Shown: positions 18,122-27,526 of the stretch, piece after piece | Layout of the letters: each line of letters begins with the position of its first letter | How positions within the stretch are numbered: position 1 is the stretch's first letter | DNA from: JAWLHK01 sp041690355 [NCBI: bacterium] | GTDB lineage: Bacteria; J088; JAWLBW01 | Reading direction: 5' to 3' | Length of the DNA stretch: 64,000 bases | Assembly: GCA_041690355.1 (NCBI GenBank) | Contig: JAWLHK010000005.1 | Coordinates: forward strand, 1 to 64,000 | Made by a program: the position numbers and the translations under genes | The notes under the pieces: model-generated | The model's database searches: none | Told to the model about the DNA's origin: nothing | The model's input: the letters and a program-made list of their open reading frames with translations, nothing else

Positions 18122-19453
18122 ATGGCCCTGCGTTTCTTCGATCGCCTGCACCCCATCCAGATTCTGCTGGGCGGATACCTCGGGCTTACCACCGCGACCT
18201 GGCTCCTGCTGTCGCTCCCTTGGGCCCGGACCGAAAGGCTCCCCTGGAACCCACTCGATCAGCTTTTTACGGCGGCCTCGGCCGTGACGACGACCGGACT
18301 GGTGGTGCACGACACGAGCGCCTACACGCTCTTCGGCCAGATCGTCCTCCTTGCCGTCATTCAGATCGCCGGGCTCGGGTACATGGTCTTCATCGCCCTT
18401 TCGCTGCTGTTGACCGGAAATCGGCTTTCGCTCGGTGGGCGCGCCCTGCTGCGCGAATCGGTGGGGCGGCCGACCTCGGTCGATCTGCTCAAGTTCGCCA
18501 AGAGCGTCCTGATCTACAGCTTCATCATCGAAGGGCTGGGAACGCTGATTCTCATGTTCCGCATGCTTGCGTGGGAACCGCCGGCCCAGGCTTTCTTCTC
18601 GGCGCTCTTTCATTCCGTCTCAGCTTTCTGTACCGCGGGATTTTCGATTTACGGCGACAACTATGTGCGCTTCGCCGAAGATCCGGTCATCAACGTCGTC
18701 ACCGCAGCGCTCTGCATACTCGGCGCCATCGGATTCTTCGTTCTCGATGAAGTGCGGGAAGTATTCCGCTCACGTGGCGCTCTGCGACGCGCCCGGCTTT
18801 CGGTTCACTCGCGGCTGACCCTGATCGTCACAGCTCTCCTTACGGTCGGCGGAACGGTCTCTATCTACGTATCGCAGTACCTGCACGGCGAGACCCAGAT
18901 CGGATGGATGGAGGCCGCCTTCCAGGTGATCAGCGGTTCATCGACCGCAGGGTTCAACACCATCGACCTGGCGCAGTTGTCGACGAGCGCGCAGTTTGTC
19001 ATTCTCGTCCTCATGTTCGTCGGCGGTTCGCCCGGTTCAACAGCCGGCGGCGTCAAGACCACGACTTTCGGCCTCATGCTCTACTACATCCCCTCGTTGC
19101 TCCTCGGCCGCCGCGATCTGCACATTTACCGCCGCCGTATTCCCGCAGAGTCTGTCATCCGCGGATATGCGCTCGCCTTTCTTGCCTCTCTTTGGGTGGC
19201 TGGGGCGACAATTGCGCTCGGCATGATTGAGCCGCTTCCCGTGCTGGACCTCATGTTCGAGGTGACGTCTGCGCTCGCAACGGCCGGACTCTCGACGGGT
19301 ATTACGGCGCAGCTTTCCTGGGCCGGGGAGCTGGTTATCATCCTCACCATGCTCGTCGGACGTATCGGAATGCTGGGCGTCGGCTTTTCGCTGATCGGTC
19401 GACGGCGGGCCCCCCAGTACCAGTACGCACAGACTGAAGTACTCATCGGATAA
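18122..19453 (+). CDS. ktrB: TrkH/KtrB-type potassium uptake membrane subunit
   Basis: This 443-aa membrane protein has four pore-loop repeats whose filter glycines are visible as TTTGL, CTAGFS, STAGFN and ATAGLS. The length and lack of an extended N-terminus fit KtrB better than TrkH. It forms the K+ channel-like translocation pore in the inner membrane. The gene for the RCK partner follows 23 bp downstream. A TACAAT sequence just upstream of the start could be a -10 element with a short leader. Confidence 0.95.
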   Translation: MALRFFDRLHPIQILLGGYLGLTTATWLLLSLPWARTERLPWNPLDQLFTAASAVTTTGLVVHDTSAYTLFGQIVLLAVIQIAGLGYMVFIALSLLLTGNRLSLGGRALLRESVGRPTSVDLLKFAKSVLIYSFIIEGLGTLILMFRMLAWEPPAQAFFSALFHSVSAFCTAGFSIYGDNYVRFAEDPVINVVTAALCILGAIGFFVLDEVREVFRSRGALRRARLSVHSRLTLIVTALLTVGGTVSIYVSQYLHGETQIGWMEAAFQVISGSSTAGFNTIDLAQLSTSAQFVILVLMFVGGSPGSTAGGVKTTTFGLMLYYIPSLLLGRRDLHIYRRRIPAESVIRGYALAFLASLWVAGATIALGMIEPLPVLDLMFEVTSALATAGLSTGITAQLSWAGELVIILTMLVGRIGMLGVGFSLIGRRRAPQYQYAQTEVLIG

Positions 19454-19476
19454 ACGAACCCTCGGAACGAACTCCC

Positions 19477-20118
19477 ATGAAAAAACTCTTCGCCGTCATC
19501 GGCCTCGGCAACTTCGGCTACTTCGCCGCCCGATCACTCTACGATCTCGGGCACGACGTGCTGGCCATGGACTCCGACGAGCGCAAAATCGAGCGCATCA
19601 AGAACGAGGTGACCGACGCCCGCGACGACGCGGTGCTCAAGGAATTCGTCGGTCCCCAGTACGACTCGGTCATCGTGAGCCTGGGGGGCAACATGGAGGC
19701 GAGCATCCTCTGCACCATGCACCTGCGCGACTTCGGCGTGAAGCACATCTACGTGAAGGCGCTGAACGACGATCACGCGCGCGTTCTGGCCCGCCTCGGC
19801 GCCAACGACGTCATCTTTCCCGAACGCGAAGCGGCGGCCCGCCTGGCGCAGCGCCTCAGCGTGCCGCACCTCATTGAGCAGATCCCGCTGGCTCCGGATT
19901 TCAGCATCAGCCAGCTCGAGACGCCGACCAGCTTCGTGAACCAGACCCTGAAGGATTTGCAGCTCCCCTCGCGCTTCGGCATTCAGGTCATTGCGGTCAA
20001 GGACATCCTCTCCGACAACTTCTTCATGGTTCCGCACGGCGAGTTCAAGCTCATGCCCGACAGCGCCCTCCTCGTCATCGGGCGGAATGAGGACCTCGCC
20101 CGCCTGGCGGTGGAATAG
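19477..20118 (+). CDS. ktrA: TrkA/KtrA-type RCK regulator of K+ uptake
   Basis: This 213-aa protein has an RCK-N Rossmann domain (GLGNFG at 9-14) that binds ATP/ADP or NAD(H), and an RCK-C domain (about 135-213). It forms the cytoplasmic gating ring of the Ktr/Trk system. It is co-transcribed with the membrane subunit and lies 21 bp before an rRNA methyltransferase gene. Confidence 0.95.
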   Translation: MKKLFAVIGLGNFGYFAARSLYDLGHDVLAMDSDERKIERIKNEVTDARDDAVLKEFVGPQYDSVIVSLGGNMEASILCTMHLRDFGVKHIYVKALNDDHARVLARLGANDVIFPEREAAARLAQRLSVPHLIEQIPLAPDFSISQLETPTSFVNQTLKDLQLPSRFGIQVIAVKDILSDNFFMVPHGEFKLMPDSALLVIGRNEDLARLAVE

Positions 20119-20139
20119 CGGAACCGGCACGATTCCCCC

Positions 20140-21294
20140 ATGGCCTACGCAAGCGCCGAACTGAGCACGCGCGGACTCGAACGCGTCCGCCGGGGTCACC
20201 CGTGGGTTTTCCGCGACGGGCTCGCGCGCCGGCTGCGGGCGGCGCCGGGGGAACCGGTGGAGCTGACGGATGCGCGCGGCGACCTCGTGGCCGTCGGCCT
20301 GGCCGATCCCGACAGCGAGCTGCCGGTGCGCGTCTTCGGCGGCCCCCGGGACCGCATCGACGCGCGCCTCTTTGGCATGCGGATTGAGCAGGCCGCGCGC
20401 CACCGCGACGCCTGGGGGGTGACCGCCGTGACCGACGCCTGGCGCTGGGTCAACGGAGAATCCGACCGGCTCCCCGGCTTCATACTCGATCTCTACGGAC
20501 GGGTGGCGGTACTCAAGCTCGACGGACCGTATGCCTCGTGGATTCCCCCGCTCGCCGATGCCCTCCGCGCGAGCGGCCGCGTCGACGCACTTCTATTCCG
20601 GGGAGCGGAACCGGAGGTCGTCTTCGGAACCGTTCCCGAGACGGTCGTCGTGACCGAGCACGGCGTGCGCATGGCGGCCGACCTGCGCGCCGGACAGAAA
20701 ACCGGGCTGTTCCTGGACCAGCGGGAAAACCGCGACTGGGTGCGCCGCCACGTGGACGCCAAGCGCGTGCTCAACCTCTTCTCGTACACGGGCGGCTTCT
20801 CGCTGGCGGCGCTCGCGGGGGGTGCCGCGCACGTGACGAGCGTCGACATCGCGGCGCCGGCCCTGGCCATGCTCGACCGCTCGCTGGTGGAAAACGGATT
20901 CGACCCGGGACGCCACCATGGCGCCGCCGAAGACTGCTACGCCTTTCTCCAATCCGCCGCCGCTCGAGGCGAACGGTGGGATGTCGTCGTCCTCGATCCC
21001 CCCTCGCTCACGCACAGCAAGGCGAACCTCGAGAACGCGCGCAAGGCCTACGAGCGGCTCAACATCGCGGCCCTCAAGGTTCTCGCGCCGGGCGGACTCT
21101 TCTGTACCGCCTCGTGTACCTCGCGCATCACGGCCGAGGATTTCCAGCAGATCGTGCGCGCGGCGGCCGGCAAGGCCCGCCGCACCCTGCAGGTCATCCG
21201 CGAAGCGGGCGCCGGCGCCGATCATCCGGTCCTGCTCACCTTTCCCGAAGGGCGCTACCTGAAGTTCCTGGGCCTCCAATCGATTGACGATTGA
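20140..21294 (+). CDS. Class I rRNA large-subunit methyltransferase (RlmI/RlmCD-like m5C)
   Basis: This 384-aa protein has an N-terminal PUA domain (about 1-75, including GHPWVFRDG), a linker domain and a SAM-dependent methyltransferase domain. Signatures are LNLFSYTGGFSLAA (SAM motif I), DPPSLTHSK (motif IV) and FCTASCTS with the catalytic Cys expected for RNA m5C enzymes. The E. coli homolog RlmI methylates 23S rRNA C1962. The last codons overlap a heptamer array. It is probably in one transcript with ktrBA. Confidence 0.9.
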   Translation: MAYASAELSTRGLERVRRGHPWVFRDGLARRLRAAPGEPVELTDARGDLVAVGLADPDSELPVRVFGGPRDRIDARLFGMRIEQAARHRDAWGVTAVTDAWRWVNGESDRLPGFILDLYGRVAVLKLDGPYASWIPPLADALRASGRVDALLFRGAEPEVVFGTVPETVVVTEHGVRMAADLRAGQKTGLFLDQRENRDWVRRHVDAKRVLNLFSYTGGFSLAALAGGAAHVTSVDIAAPALAMLDRSLVENGFDPGRHHGAAEDCYAFLQSAAARGERWDVVVLDPPSLTHSKANLENARKAYERLNIAALKVLAPGGLFCTASCTSRITAEDFQQIVRAAAGKARRTLQVIREAGAGADHPVLLTFPEGRYLKFLGLQSIDD

Positions 21295-21535
21295 CAATTT
21301 ACGATTGACGATTGGGAAGCAAGGGGCCGGGAAAGTTCCGTTCGTGTCGAGCCGACGGCCGGGAACAGAGTGGACGGCGACGGCGAGACGGCGCCCATCG
21401 TGCTCCTCTCGCTGTCCGGCTCGCCCTGCTGCGCCCGGTCAGCTCGAGACGAACGGTTTCCGGCAAATCGTCAATCGTCAATCGTAAATTGTAAATCCGG
21501 GTAACTCGTCACTCGTAACTTGTCACTCGTCATTT
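21286..21535. repeat. Composite repeat: heptamer arrays flanking an inverted, MITE-like segment
   Basis: Heptamers at 21286-21313 (GACGATT, GACAATT, TACGATT, GACGATT) lead into a unique core. A ~85-bp block (about 21406-21490) repeated at 32517-32600 follows. Ten in-phase heptamers end the region (21466-21535: AATCGTC x2, AATCGTA, AATTGTA, AATCCGG, GTAACTC, GTCACTC, GTAACTT, GTCACTC, GTCATTT). The left side has TTCCGTTCGTGTCGAGC and the right side, reversed, has ACCGTTCGTCTCGAGC, so the ends are related inverted repeats. No gene is present up to 21580. Confidence 0.8.
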
Positions 21536-21580
21536 GTGAACCCGCTTCCCCCCACGATTGTCCCGTCGTAGAATCGGGGG

Positions 21581-22945
21581 ATGATCGCTCCCCCCTGGTC
21601 CCGGTGGCTGCTGCTCGGCGCGCTCGTGCTCACGCCGCTCGCCTACGGCACGGTGCACCCCGTTCCGACCGCCCTGTTCATTCTCGGCGGAACGATCGGA
21701 TTCCTCGGAGTGCTGCTGCGCGCCTACCGCGCCGGAATCCCGCTCCCTGTACTGCGCGACCCCCTGTTCCGCATCGGAGGGCTCGGGGTCGCGCTCGGCA
21801 TCTTGCAGCTGATTCCCCTCCCCGCGGGCGTCCTCGCGGTGATCTCCCCCGGAACCTACCGCTGGACGGTGACCGAGCTGGCCGACATCGGCATCGAGCC
21901 GTGGTCCTGGCACCCGATTGCGGTCGTCCCCTGGTCGGCCGAGAACGGCACCGCCTGGCTGATCGCCCTCTGGTCCTGGTACGCCGTCGCAGCCACCGTG
22001 CTCGCCGATCGGCGCGTCGCACGAACGATGCTGCGCACGATGGCCGTCACCGGATTCGGGCTGGCCATTCTGGGCATCGTGCAGAAACTCACCGGCGCCC
22101 AGGCCATCTTCTTCGTCGGGTTGGAGCGCCCCGCCTTCTACGCCACGTTCGTGAACCCCAACAATGCGGCGACGTTTCTGCTCCTCGGCGCCCTGGCGGC
22201 GGCCGCCTGCGCGTGGCGCGCCCACCCCGAACGGCGCCTGCTCTGGTTCGCGGCGGCCGCGTTCACGGCGGGTTCCGCCGTCTTCAGCCTCTCGCGCGGC
22301 GGCATCGCCATGATTCCCTTCGCGCTTCTCCTGCTGGCCTGGCTGCGCTGGCGCAACCGGGGCGCGCAGCGCGAGACGACGCCGGCGGCCGTGGCGGCCC
22401 CGCTGGCGCTGCTCGCCGCGACCCTCTTCTTCGTGCTCTGGATCGGCCACACCGAGGTCTTCGGCGAACTGGCCACCCTGCAGGACGATCGCGGGCTGAA
22501 CGGCCGCACGACGATCTGGGCCGAGGCACTCGGGCGCATCTGGCCGGCATTTCCCCTCTTCGGGGTCGGCTACGGTAACTTCGCCCACGTCTACCCGGCT
22601 TATCAGGCGCATGCCGCGCCGGTGACCTACACGGCGCTCGAGAACGAATACCTGCACGCGCTTGTCGAAGGGGGGCTGGCCGGAGCGGCGCTCGCGGCCG
22701 CCGTCCTGTGGGTTCTGCTCCGCGGCCTGCTGCGCCCGGGGCGGCGGCCCGGCGACCTCCCCCTCGTGGCCGGCGTGGCGGCCTATCTCGTGCACATGCT
22801 CATCGACTTCCCCCTGCACCTGGGCGCCCCCGCGCTCTGGCTGCTGACTGCGACGGCCTTTCTGCGCCGCGAGTTCGATTCTGCACCCGCGGGGGCGAGC
22901 GGGGCCGCAAGCGCGGCGCCCGCCTTGGGAATTCCGGGCGGATAA
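21581..22945 (+). CDS. O-antigen ligase/polymerase family membrane protein (Wzy/WaaL-like)
   Basis: This 454-aa protein has about eleven hydrophobic segments and the family pattern: NPNNAATFL, SLSRGG in a helix-loop, and a periplasmic loop with GVGYGNF, HAAPVTYTALENEYLHALVEGG. The family joins or polymerises lipid-linked glycans at the periplasmic face. No other glycan genes are adjacent apart from the distant nucleotidyltransferase. GGGGG precedes the start. Confidence 0.87.
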   Translation: MIAPPWSRWLLLGALVLTPLAYGTVHPVPTALFILGGTIGFLGVLLRAYRAGIPLPVLRDPLFRIGGLGVALGILQLIPLPAGVLAVISPGTYRWTVTELADIGIEPWSWHPIAVVPWSAENGTAWLIALWSWYAVAATVLADRRVARTMLRTMAVTGFGLAILGIVQKLTGAQAIFFVGLERPAFYATFVNPNNAATFLLLGALAAAACAWRAHPERRLLWFAAAAFTAGSAVFSLSRGGIAMIPFALLLLAWLRWRNRGAQRETTPAAVAAPLALLAATLFFVLWIGHTEVFGELATLQDDRGLNGRTTIWAEALGRIWPAFPLFGVGYGNFAHVYPAYQAHAAPVTYTALENEYLHALVEGGLAGAALAAAVLWVLLRGLLRPGRRPGDLPLVAGVAAYLVHMLIDFPLHLGAPALWLLTATAFLRREFDSAPAGASGAASAAPALGIPGG

Positions 22946-23032
22946 TCGCGCGGAACCCGCGTTGCCAAACCCGCCCCGGTCGGCTACGATCATGCTTTCG
23001 GTCGGTCCTTCACTCCCCCACCGGAAAGTCCG

Positions 23033-24025
23033 ATGCCCGACCTCTACGATGTCACGATAGTCGGAGCGGGTCCCGCCGGCCTCTACGCCGCCTATTATGC
23101 CGGGTTCCGCAAACTGCGGACGAAGATCATCGACTCGCTCGCCGAAGCGGGCGGGCAGATTACCGCGCTCTACGCCGAAAAGGGAATTTACGACGTGGCC
23201 GGGTTCACGGCCATTGCTGGCAAGGACCTCGTGCGTGCCCTCTGGGATCAGGCCCGCCAGTACGACCCCACCGTCTGCCTCGGCGAGCAGGCGACCGATC
23301 TGCGGCGCCGCGACGACGGCACCTGGCTGCTGACGACGGATAAGGGGGAACACGCGACGCGCACGTTGCTCCTCGCGAGCGGCATTGGTCTCTTCACGCC
23401 GCGCAAGCTCGGTAACCCCGTCTTCGAGGCCTTCGAGGGGAGCGGCCTGTCCTACGTCATGGAAGATCCTGAGGATTGCCGGGGGAAGCGCGTCGCCATC
23501 GTCGGCGGCGGCGATTCCGCGGTCGACTGGGCGAATCACCTGGCCGAGATTGCCGAGACGGTCTACGTCATTCACCGGCGCGACGAGTTCCGCGCCCACG
23601 AGGCGAGCGTCGACCGGATGCGCGCCCACGCGCAGCTCAAGACGCCCGGGCAGGTCAAGGAAATCCGGGGCGACGGCCAGATCGAAGAGATCGTGCTCGC
23701 CTACACCGACGGCGCGCCCGACGAGACGCTGCAGGTCGACATCCTGCTCGCCTTTCTCGGCTTCATCTCGAACCCGGGGCCCATCGCCGAGTGGGGCCTG
23801 GCCATGAACAAGCAGCACATCCTGATCAACCAGAAGTGCGAAACGAATCTGCCGGGGGTCTACGCCATCGGCGACTGCGCCGGATTCGAAGGCAAGCCCA
23901 AGCTCATCAGCGTCGGCTTCGGCGAGGCGGCGACGGCCGTGAACAACGCCGCCGTCTTTCTGGATCCCCGCAAGAACGTCTTTCCCGGCCACTCGAGCAA
24001 CCTCAAATCTCCCACCGGACTCTGA
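23033..24025 (+). CDS. Ferredoxin/flavodoxin--NADP+ reductase, thioredoxin-reductase-like type
   Basis: This 330-aa flavoprotein has the FAD Rossmann motif GAGPAGLYAAYYA near the N-terminus, a second nucleotide motif GGGDSAVDWAN and the FAD-binding end YAIGDCAGFEGK. It lacks the redox CxxC of thioredoxin reductases, as expected for YumC-type ferredoxin-NADP+ reductases. It passes electrons between NADPH and ferredoxin in the cytosol. It could supply the Rieske oxygenase, but that link is speculative. Confidence 0.9.
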   Translation: MPDLYDVTIVGAGPAGLYAAYYAGFRKLRTKIIDSLAEAGGQITALYAEKGIYDVAGFTAIAGKDLVRALWDQARQYDPTVCLGEQATDLRRRDDGTWLLTTDKGEHATRTLLLASGIGLFTPRKLGNPVFEAFEGSGLSYVMEDPEDCRGKRVAIVGGGDSAVDWANHLAEIAETVYVIHRRDEFRAHEASVDRMRAHAQLKTPGQVKEIRGDGQIEEIVLAYTDGAPDETLQVDILLAFLGFISNPGPIAEWGLAMNKQHILINQKCETNLPGVYAIGDCAGFEGKPKLISVGFGEAATAVNNAAVFLDPRKNVFPGHSSNLKSPTGL

Positions 24026-24193
24026 ATGCCCCACCTCTGCGCTTCCTGAGCCGCCCCTGAAGCGGACCGGCGAAAGTATCCCTCGGCGGAATTTCAACCG
24101 GCCCCCCGGCCCGTTCGGCCTGCGCTTGCGGAAGCGGCTGCCTTCCTCAGCCTCAGTTCGAATGCGTTACCCTTCTCTCGCACCGCGTTACCT

Positions 24194-25546
24194 ATGCAAT
24201 ACGAAAAGTTCGCCGATTTCATGATCAAGAACCTGCGCGTCTACGTGACCGACGCGCCCGGCTACCTCGGCCGGCTCACGCAGACGATCGGGACCCAGGG
24301 GGGCAACCTGGGCGATATCCGCCTGGTGAAACGCTCGGGGCGTTTCAACCTGCGTGACATGGAGATTTACGTACGCTCCGACGAGCACATGGAAGAGATC
24401 CTGCACGCCATCGGGCTCCTCGAAGGAATTCAGATCGACTCGGTCACCGACTCCGTTCTCGATCTGCACCGGGGCGGCAAGATCCGCATCGAAAGCCGCG
24501 TCCGCATCGAAAAGGCCGCCGACCTGCGCCGCATCTACACGCCGGGGGTCGCGACCGTCTGCCGCGCCATTCAGAACAACCCCGATGATGCGTGGAACTA
24601 CACGTACATCCCGAACACGGTCGCCATCGTCACGAACGGCACGGCCATCCTCGGCCTGGGCGACATCGGGCCGCTGGCCGGCATGCCGGTCATGGAAGGC
24701 AAGGCGGTGCTCTTTCAGCACCTGGTCGGCCTGAATGGCATTCCCATCCTGCTCGACGCCAAGGACGTCGAGACCTGCGTCGAAACGATCGTGCGCATCG
24801 CGCCGAGCTTCGGCGCCATCAAGCTCGAAGACTTCCGCGCGCCGGAATGTTTCGAAATCGAACGCCGGCTCATCGAACGCCTCGATAAGCCGGTCATGCA
24901 CGACGACCAGCACGGGACGGCCACGGTCGCCCTGGCCGCGCTGCTCAACGCGACCAAGTACGCCGGCGCGCAGCTCAAGAACGAAGCCGTGGGCATTGTC
25001 GGCCTGGGCGCGGCGGGCACCGGCATCGCACGCCTGCTCAAGTCCTACGGCGTGCGGCGCATCCTCGGGTCCGACATCAACGCGAGCGCCATGGAGCGGC
25101 TGCGCGAGATGGGCGGAGAACCGATGGAACTCAAGACACTCATGGAACACGCGACAGTGGTCGTCAGCACGACGGGCGTCCCGAACCTCATCAAGCCCGA
25201 GATGGTGCGCAAGCGGCAGATCATCCTCGCGCTCTCCAACCCGGATCCGGAGATCCGCCCCGAAGACGCCCTCAAGGCGGGGGCGGCCTTCGCGGCCGAC
25301 GGGCGCGGGGTGAACAACGCCCTCGCCTTCCCGGGTCTCTTCAAGGGGGCCCTGCAGGCGCGGGCCCGATCCATCAACAACCGCATGAAGATCGCGGCGG
25401 CCCAGGCCATCGCCCGCTTCGGCGACGGCGACCGCCAGGATCTGGTTCCCGCGCTCCTGAACCCCGATGTGCATCAGGCCGTCGCTTCGGCGGTCGAGCG
25501 CGCCGCCTTCGAGTCGGGCGCCGTGCGCACGGTGGCCGACATCTAG
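24194..25546 (+). CDS. Malic enzyme with N-terminal ACT domain
   Basis: The 450-aa protein begins with an ACT domain (about 10-85), followed by malic enzyme N- and NAD-binding domains. Motifs include RRIYTPGVA with catalytic Tyr, [17 protein letters not shown] and HDDQHGT with metal ligands. [12 protein letters not shown] is the NAD(P) site. The reaction is oxidative decarboxylation of malate to pyruvate. The ACT domain implies allosteric control by a small molecule, probably an amino acid. Confidence 0.95.
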   Translation: MQYEKFADFMIKNLRVYVTDAPGYLGRLTQTIGTQGGNLGDIRLVKRSGRFNLRDMEIYVRSDEHMEEILHAIGLLEGIQIDSVTDSVLDLHRGGKIRIESRVRIEKAADLRRIYTPGVATVCRAIQNNPDDAWNYTYIPNTVAIVTNGTAILGLGDIGPLAGMPVMEGKAVLFQHLVGLNGIPILLDAKDVETCVETIVRIAPSFGAIKLEDFRAPECFEIERRLIERLDKPVMHDDQHGTATVALAALLNATKYAGAQLKNEAVGIVGLGAAGTGIARLLKSYGVRRILGSDINASAMERLREMGGEPMELKTLMEHATVVVSTTGVPNLIKPEMVRKRQIILALSNPDPEIRPEDALKAGAAFAADGRGVNNALAFPGLFKGALQARARSINNRMKIAAAQAIARFGDGDRQDLVPALLNPDVHQAVASAVERAAFESGAVRTVADI

Positions 25547-25549
25547 GCA

Positions 25550-25582
25550 CCCCCTGTCGCCCCCCGAAGGGGACCCGAAACC
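25550..25582. repeat. Hairpin repeat CCCCCTGTCG...GGGGACCC
   Basis: CCCCTGTCGCCCCCCGAAGG followed by GGACCCGAAACC lies right after the malic enzyme stop. The same pattern occurs at 41279-41333 (twice), 14508-14538 and reversed at 57190-57218. Confidence 0.6.
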
Positions 25583-25688
25583 CGGTGGTCGTTGCGTTCT
25601 CGTGCGAGGACCCGCAGACTTGGCATTTCAGCGGTTTCTCAGTAACCTGTAGGAATTACCTTTTCTTTACCGTGCAGGAGCTTTTCCA

Positions 25689-26609
25689 ATGGCTATCCAG
25701 AAAATCGGAGTTGTAGGCAGCGGCACGATGGGCGCCGGCATCGCCCAGGTCACCGCCAAGGCCGGCTACCAGGTCGTCATCGCGCGCATTACGCAGGGTT
25801 CGACCGACGAAGTGCGCAAGCGCGTCGAATCGGGCTTCCTGCGCGACGTCAAGAAAGAAAAAATGACGGCCGAGCAGAAAGACGAGATCATGGCCCGCGT
25901 GACGGCCACCTCGAATCTGGAAGACCTGAAGGACTGCGATCTGATCATCGAATCGGTCATCGAAGACACCGCCACCAAGCAGGACCTTTTCAACAAGCTC
26001 GACGGCATCTGCAAGCCCGACGCCATCCTGGCCTCGAACACGAGCACCCTCTGCATTGCGGAGCTGCGCAAAGGGATCAAGCGGCAGTCCCGCTTCGCCG
26101 GCGTGCACTTCTTCAATCCGGTGCCGGCCATGAAGCTGGTCGAAATCATCCTGCCCCTCGGGGCCGAGGCCACCATCGGCGCCGACCTGCAGGCCTACGT
26201 CGAAAAGGTCGGCAAGGTGCCCGTCATGGTCAAGGACATGCCCGGCTACATCGTGAACCGCCTTCTGGTTCCGCAGCTGGTCGAGGCCATCCGTGCCTTC
26301 GAACAGGGAATCGCTTCGATGGTCGACCTCGACACGGCCATGAAGCTCGGCCTCGGGCACCCGATGGGCCCGCTCGCCCTGTCTGACCTCATCGGCCTCG
26401 ACGTGGTCATGGCCATGGCCGAGACCCTCTCGGGCGAGTTCCAGGACACCCGTTTCGCCCCCCCGCCGCTGCTCAAGCGCATGCTCCTTTCGGGCTACCT
26501 CGGCAAGAAGAGCGGCATGGGTTTCTACGACTACAGCGGCGACGTGCCGAAGCCGAACGAATGGCTCGCCGGCACGAGCACGCTCAAGAACACGCCGGCC
26601 GCGGTCTGA
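25689..26609 (+). CDS. 3-hydroxybutyryl-CoA (3-hydroxyacyl-CoA) dehydrogenase
   Basis: This 306-aa NAD-dependent enzyme has GSGTMGAGIAQV at the N-terminus, ASNTSTL, and the catalytic FAGVHFFNPVPAMKLVEI with the active His and nearby Asn. The C-terminal helical domain has NRLLVPQLVEAI and LGHPMGPLALSDLIGLD. It oxidises (S)-3-hydroxyacyl-CoA to the ketone in beta-oxidation or works in reverse in butyrate/PHB-type pathways. AGGAG precedes the start. A strong terminator follows. Confidence 0.95.
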   Translation: MAIQKIGVVGSGTMGAGIAQVTAKAGYQVVIARITQGSTDEVRKRVESGFLRDVKKEKMTAEQKDEIMARVTATSNLEDLKDCDLIIESVIEDTATKQDLFNKLDGICKPDAILASNTSTLCIAELRKGIKRQSRFAGVHFFNPVPAMKLVEIILPLGAEATIGADLQAYVEKVGKVPVMVKDMPGYIVNRLLVPQLVEAIRAFEQGIASMVDLDTAMKLGLGHPMGPLALSDLIGLDVVMAMAETLSGEFQDTRFAPPPLLKRMLLSGYLGKKSGMGFYDYSGDVPKPNEWLAGTSTLKNTPAAV

Positions 26610-26630
26610 CGCACGGCACATGCTTTCAGA

Positions 26631-26657
26631 AAGCCCCGCTTCGGCGGGGCTTTTTTT
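26631..26657 (+). terminator. Rho-independent terminator after the hydroxyacyl-CoA dehydrogenase
   Basis: The stem AGCCCCGC/GCGGGGCT with a TTCG tetraloop is followed by a run of seven Ts. Confidence 0.95.
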
Positions 26658-26813
26658 GTGCCCCGCATTCCTCTACGCCCCCACAGGCGCCTCGTCGGCA
26701 GCCGCCCCCGACGCGTCGCCGCGAGCGCGTCCGGGCGGCGACCCATCGCGGTTACACGCGGGGCAGAATCGCGCTAGTGGTGAAGGTCGAAACTAATTCG
26801 GTGGAGGAACACC

Positions 26814-27419
26814 ATGACCCGCATGAAACGAATGTTCGCCTTTCCGGCCGCACTCGGCCTTGCCGCGACGCTCGGCATCTCGGCGCCCGTCGATGCGCAG
26901 CAGCGCACCCAGCCCCAGGCAGAACAACAACGCAAGGACATGAAGAAGGAGTACAAGAAGGACAAGGAGATGTCGGCCGAGAAGTTCATCCAAGAGGCTT
27001 CGGTCGGCAACATGCTCGAGGTTCGCGTGGGTGAAATCGCGCGCGAGCGGGCTACCAACGAGCAGGCCAGGCAGCTGGCCGATCGGCTGGTGCGCGATCA
27101 CGGCCAGGCCCAGGACAACCTCGAGCAGGTCGCGCAGCAATTGAACATCGAAGTTCCCCAGCGGCTCGACCAGAAGGCGCAGCAGATGGTCGACAAGCTG
27201 AGTCAGACGCAGCCGAACCAATTCGATCAGCAGTTCGTGCAGATGGCGCTCGATGACCACCGCAAGGATCTGCAGAAGTATTCGAAGGCCATCACGCAGC
27301 TCGACAATGCAGATCTGCAGCGGTACGCCGCCGAGACCCTTTCGGTGCTCGGCGAACACTACGTCTTCGCCAGCGAGGCGAAGAAATCATTGCAGACGCA
27401 GCCGCGCGGCGGCGCCTGA
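26814..27419 (+). CDS. DUF4142 periplasmic protein
   Basis: This 201-aa protein has a Sec signal peptide ending near PVDAQ, a Gln/Lys-rich linker (about 30-55) and a DUF4142 four-helix domain (about 55-195) with KFIQEASVGNMLEVRVGEIA and LADRLVRDHGQAQ. DUF4142 domains have a ferritin-like helical shape, but their function is unknown. GGAGGAACACC precedes the ATG. It is convergent with the P-type ATPase gene. Confidence 0.88.
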   Translation: MTRMKRMFAFPAALGLAATLGISAPVDAQQRTQPQAEQQRKDMKKEYKKDKEMSAEKFIQEASVGNMLEVRVGEIARERATNEQARQLADRLVRDHGQAQDNLEQVAQQLNIEVPQRLDQKAQQMVDKLSQTQPNQFDQQFVQMALDDHRKDLQKYSKAITQLDNADLQRYAAETLSVLGEHYVFASEAKKSLQTQPRGGA

Positions 27420-27457
27420 CCGACTCTACCGTCCTTTGTTCAACCGTGTGTACACCA

Positions 27458-27491
27458 CGCCCCGACGTACATCCCCGCGCACGTCGGGGCG
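27458..27491. terminator. Hairpin between convergent DUF4142 and ATPase genes
   Basis: A perfect 11-bp stem CGCCCCGACGT/ACGTCGGGGCG encloses a 12-nt loop. It may act as a bidirectional terminator although there is no T-run. Confidence 0.5.
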
Positions 27492-27526
27492 TCCTGTGCC
27501 CGCGCCATGCCCGCCCGCAGGCGGCG

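Noticed and set aside
21530-24097. 855-codon open frame on the minus strand
   Set aside because: It lies antisense to the O-antigen ligase-like and ferredoxin reductase genes, which have clear motifs. Its composition (His, Arg, Gly, Ala rich, no motif) is typical of GC-rich antisense frames.
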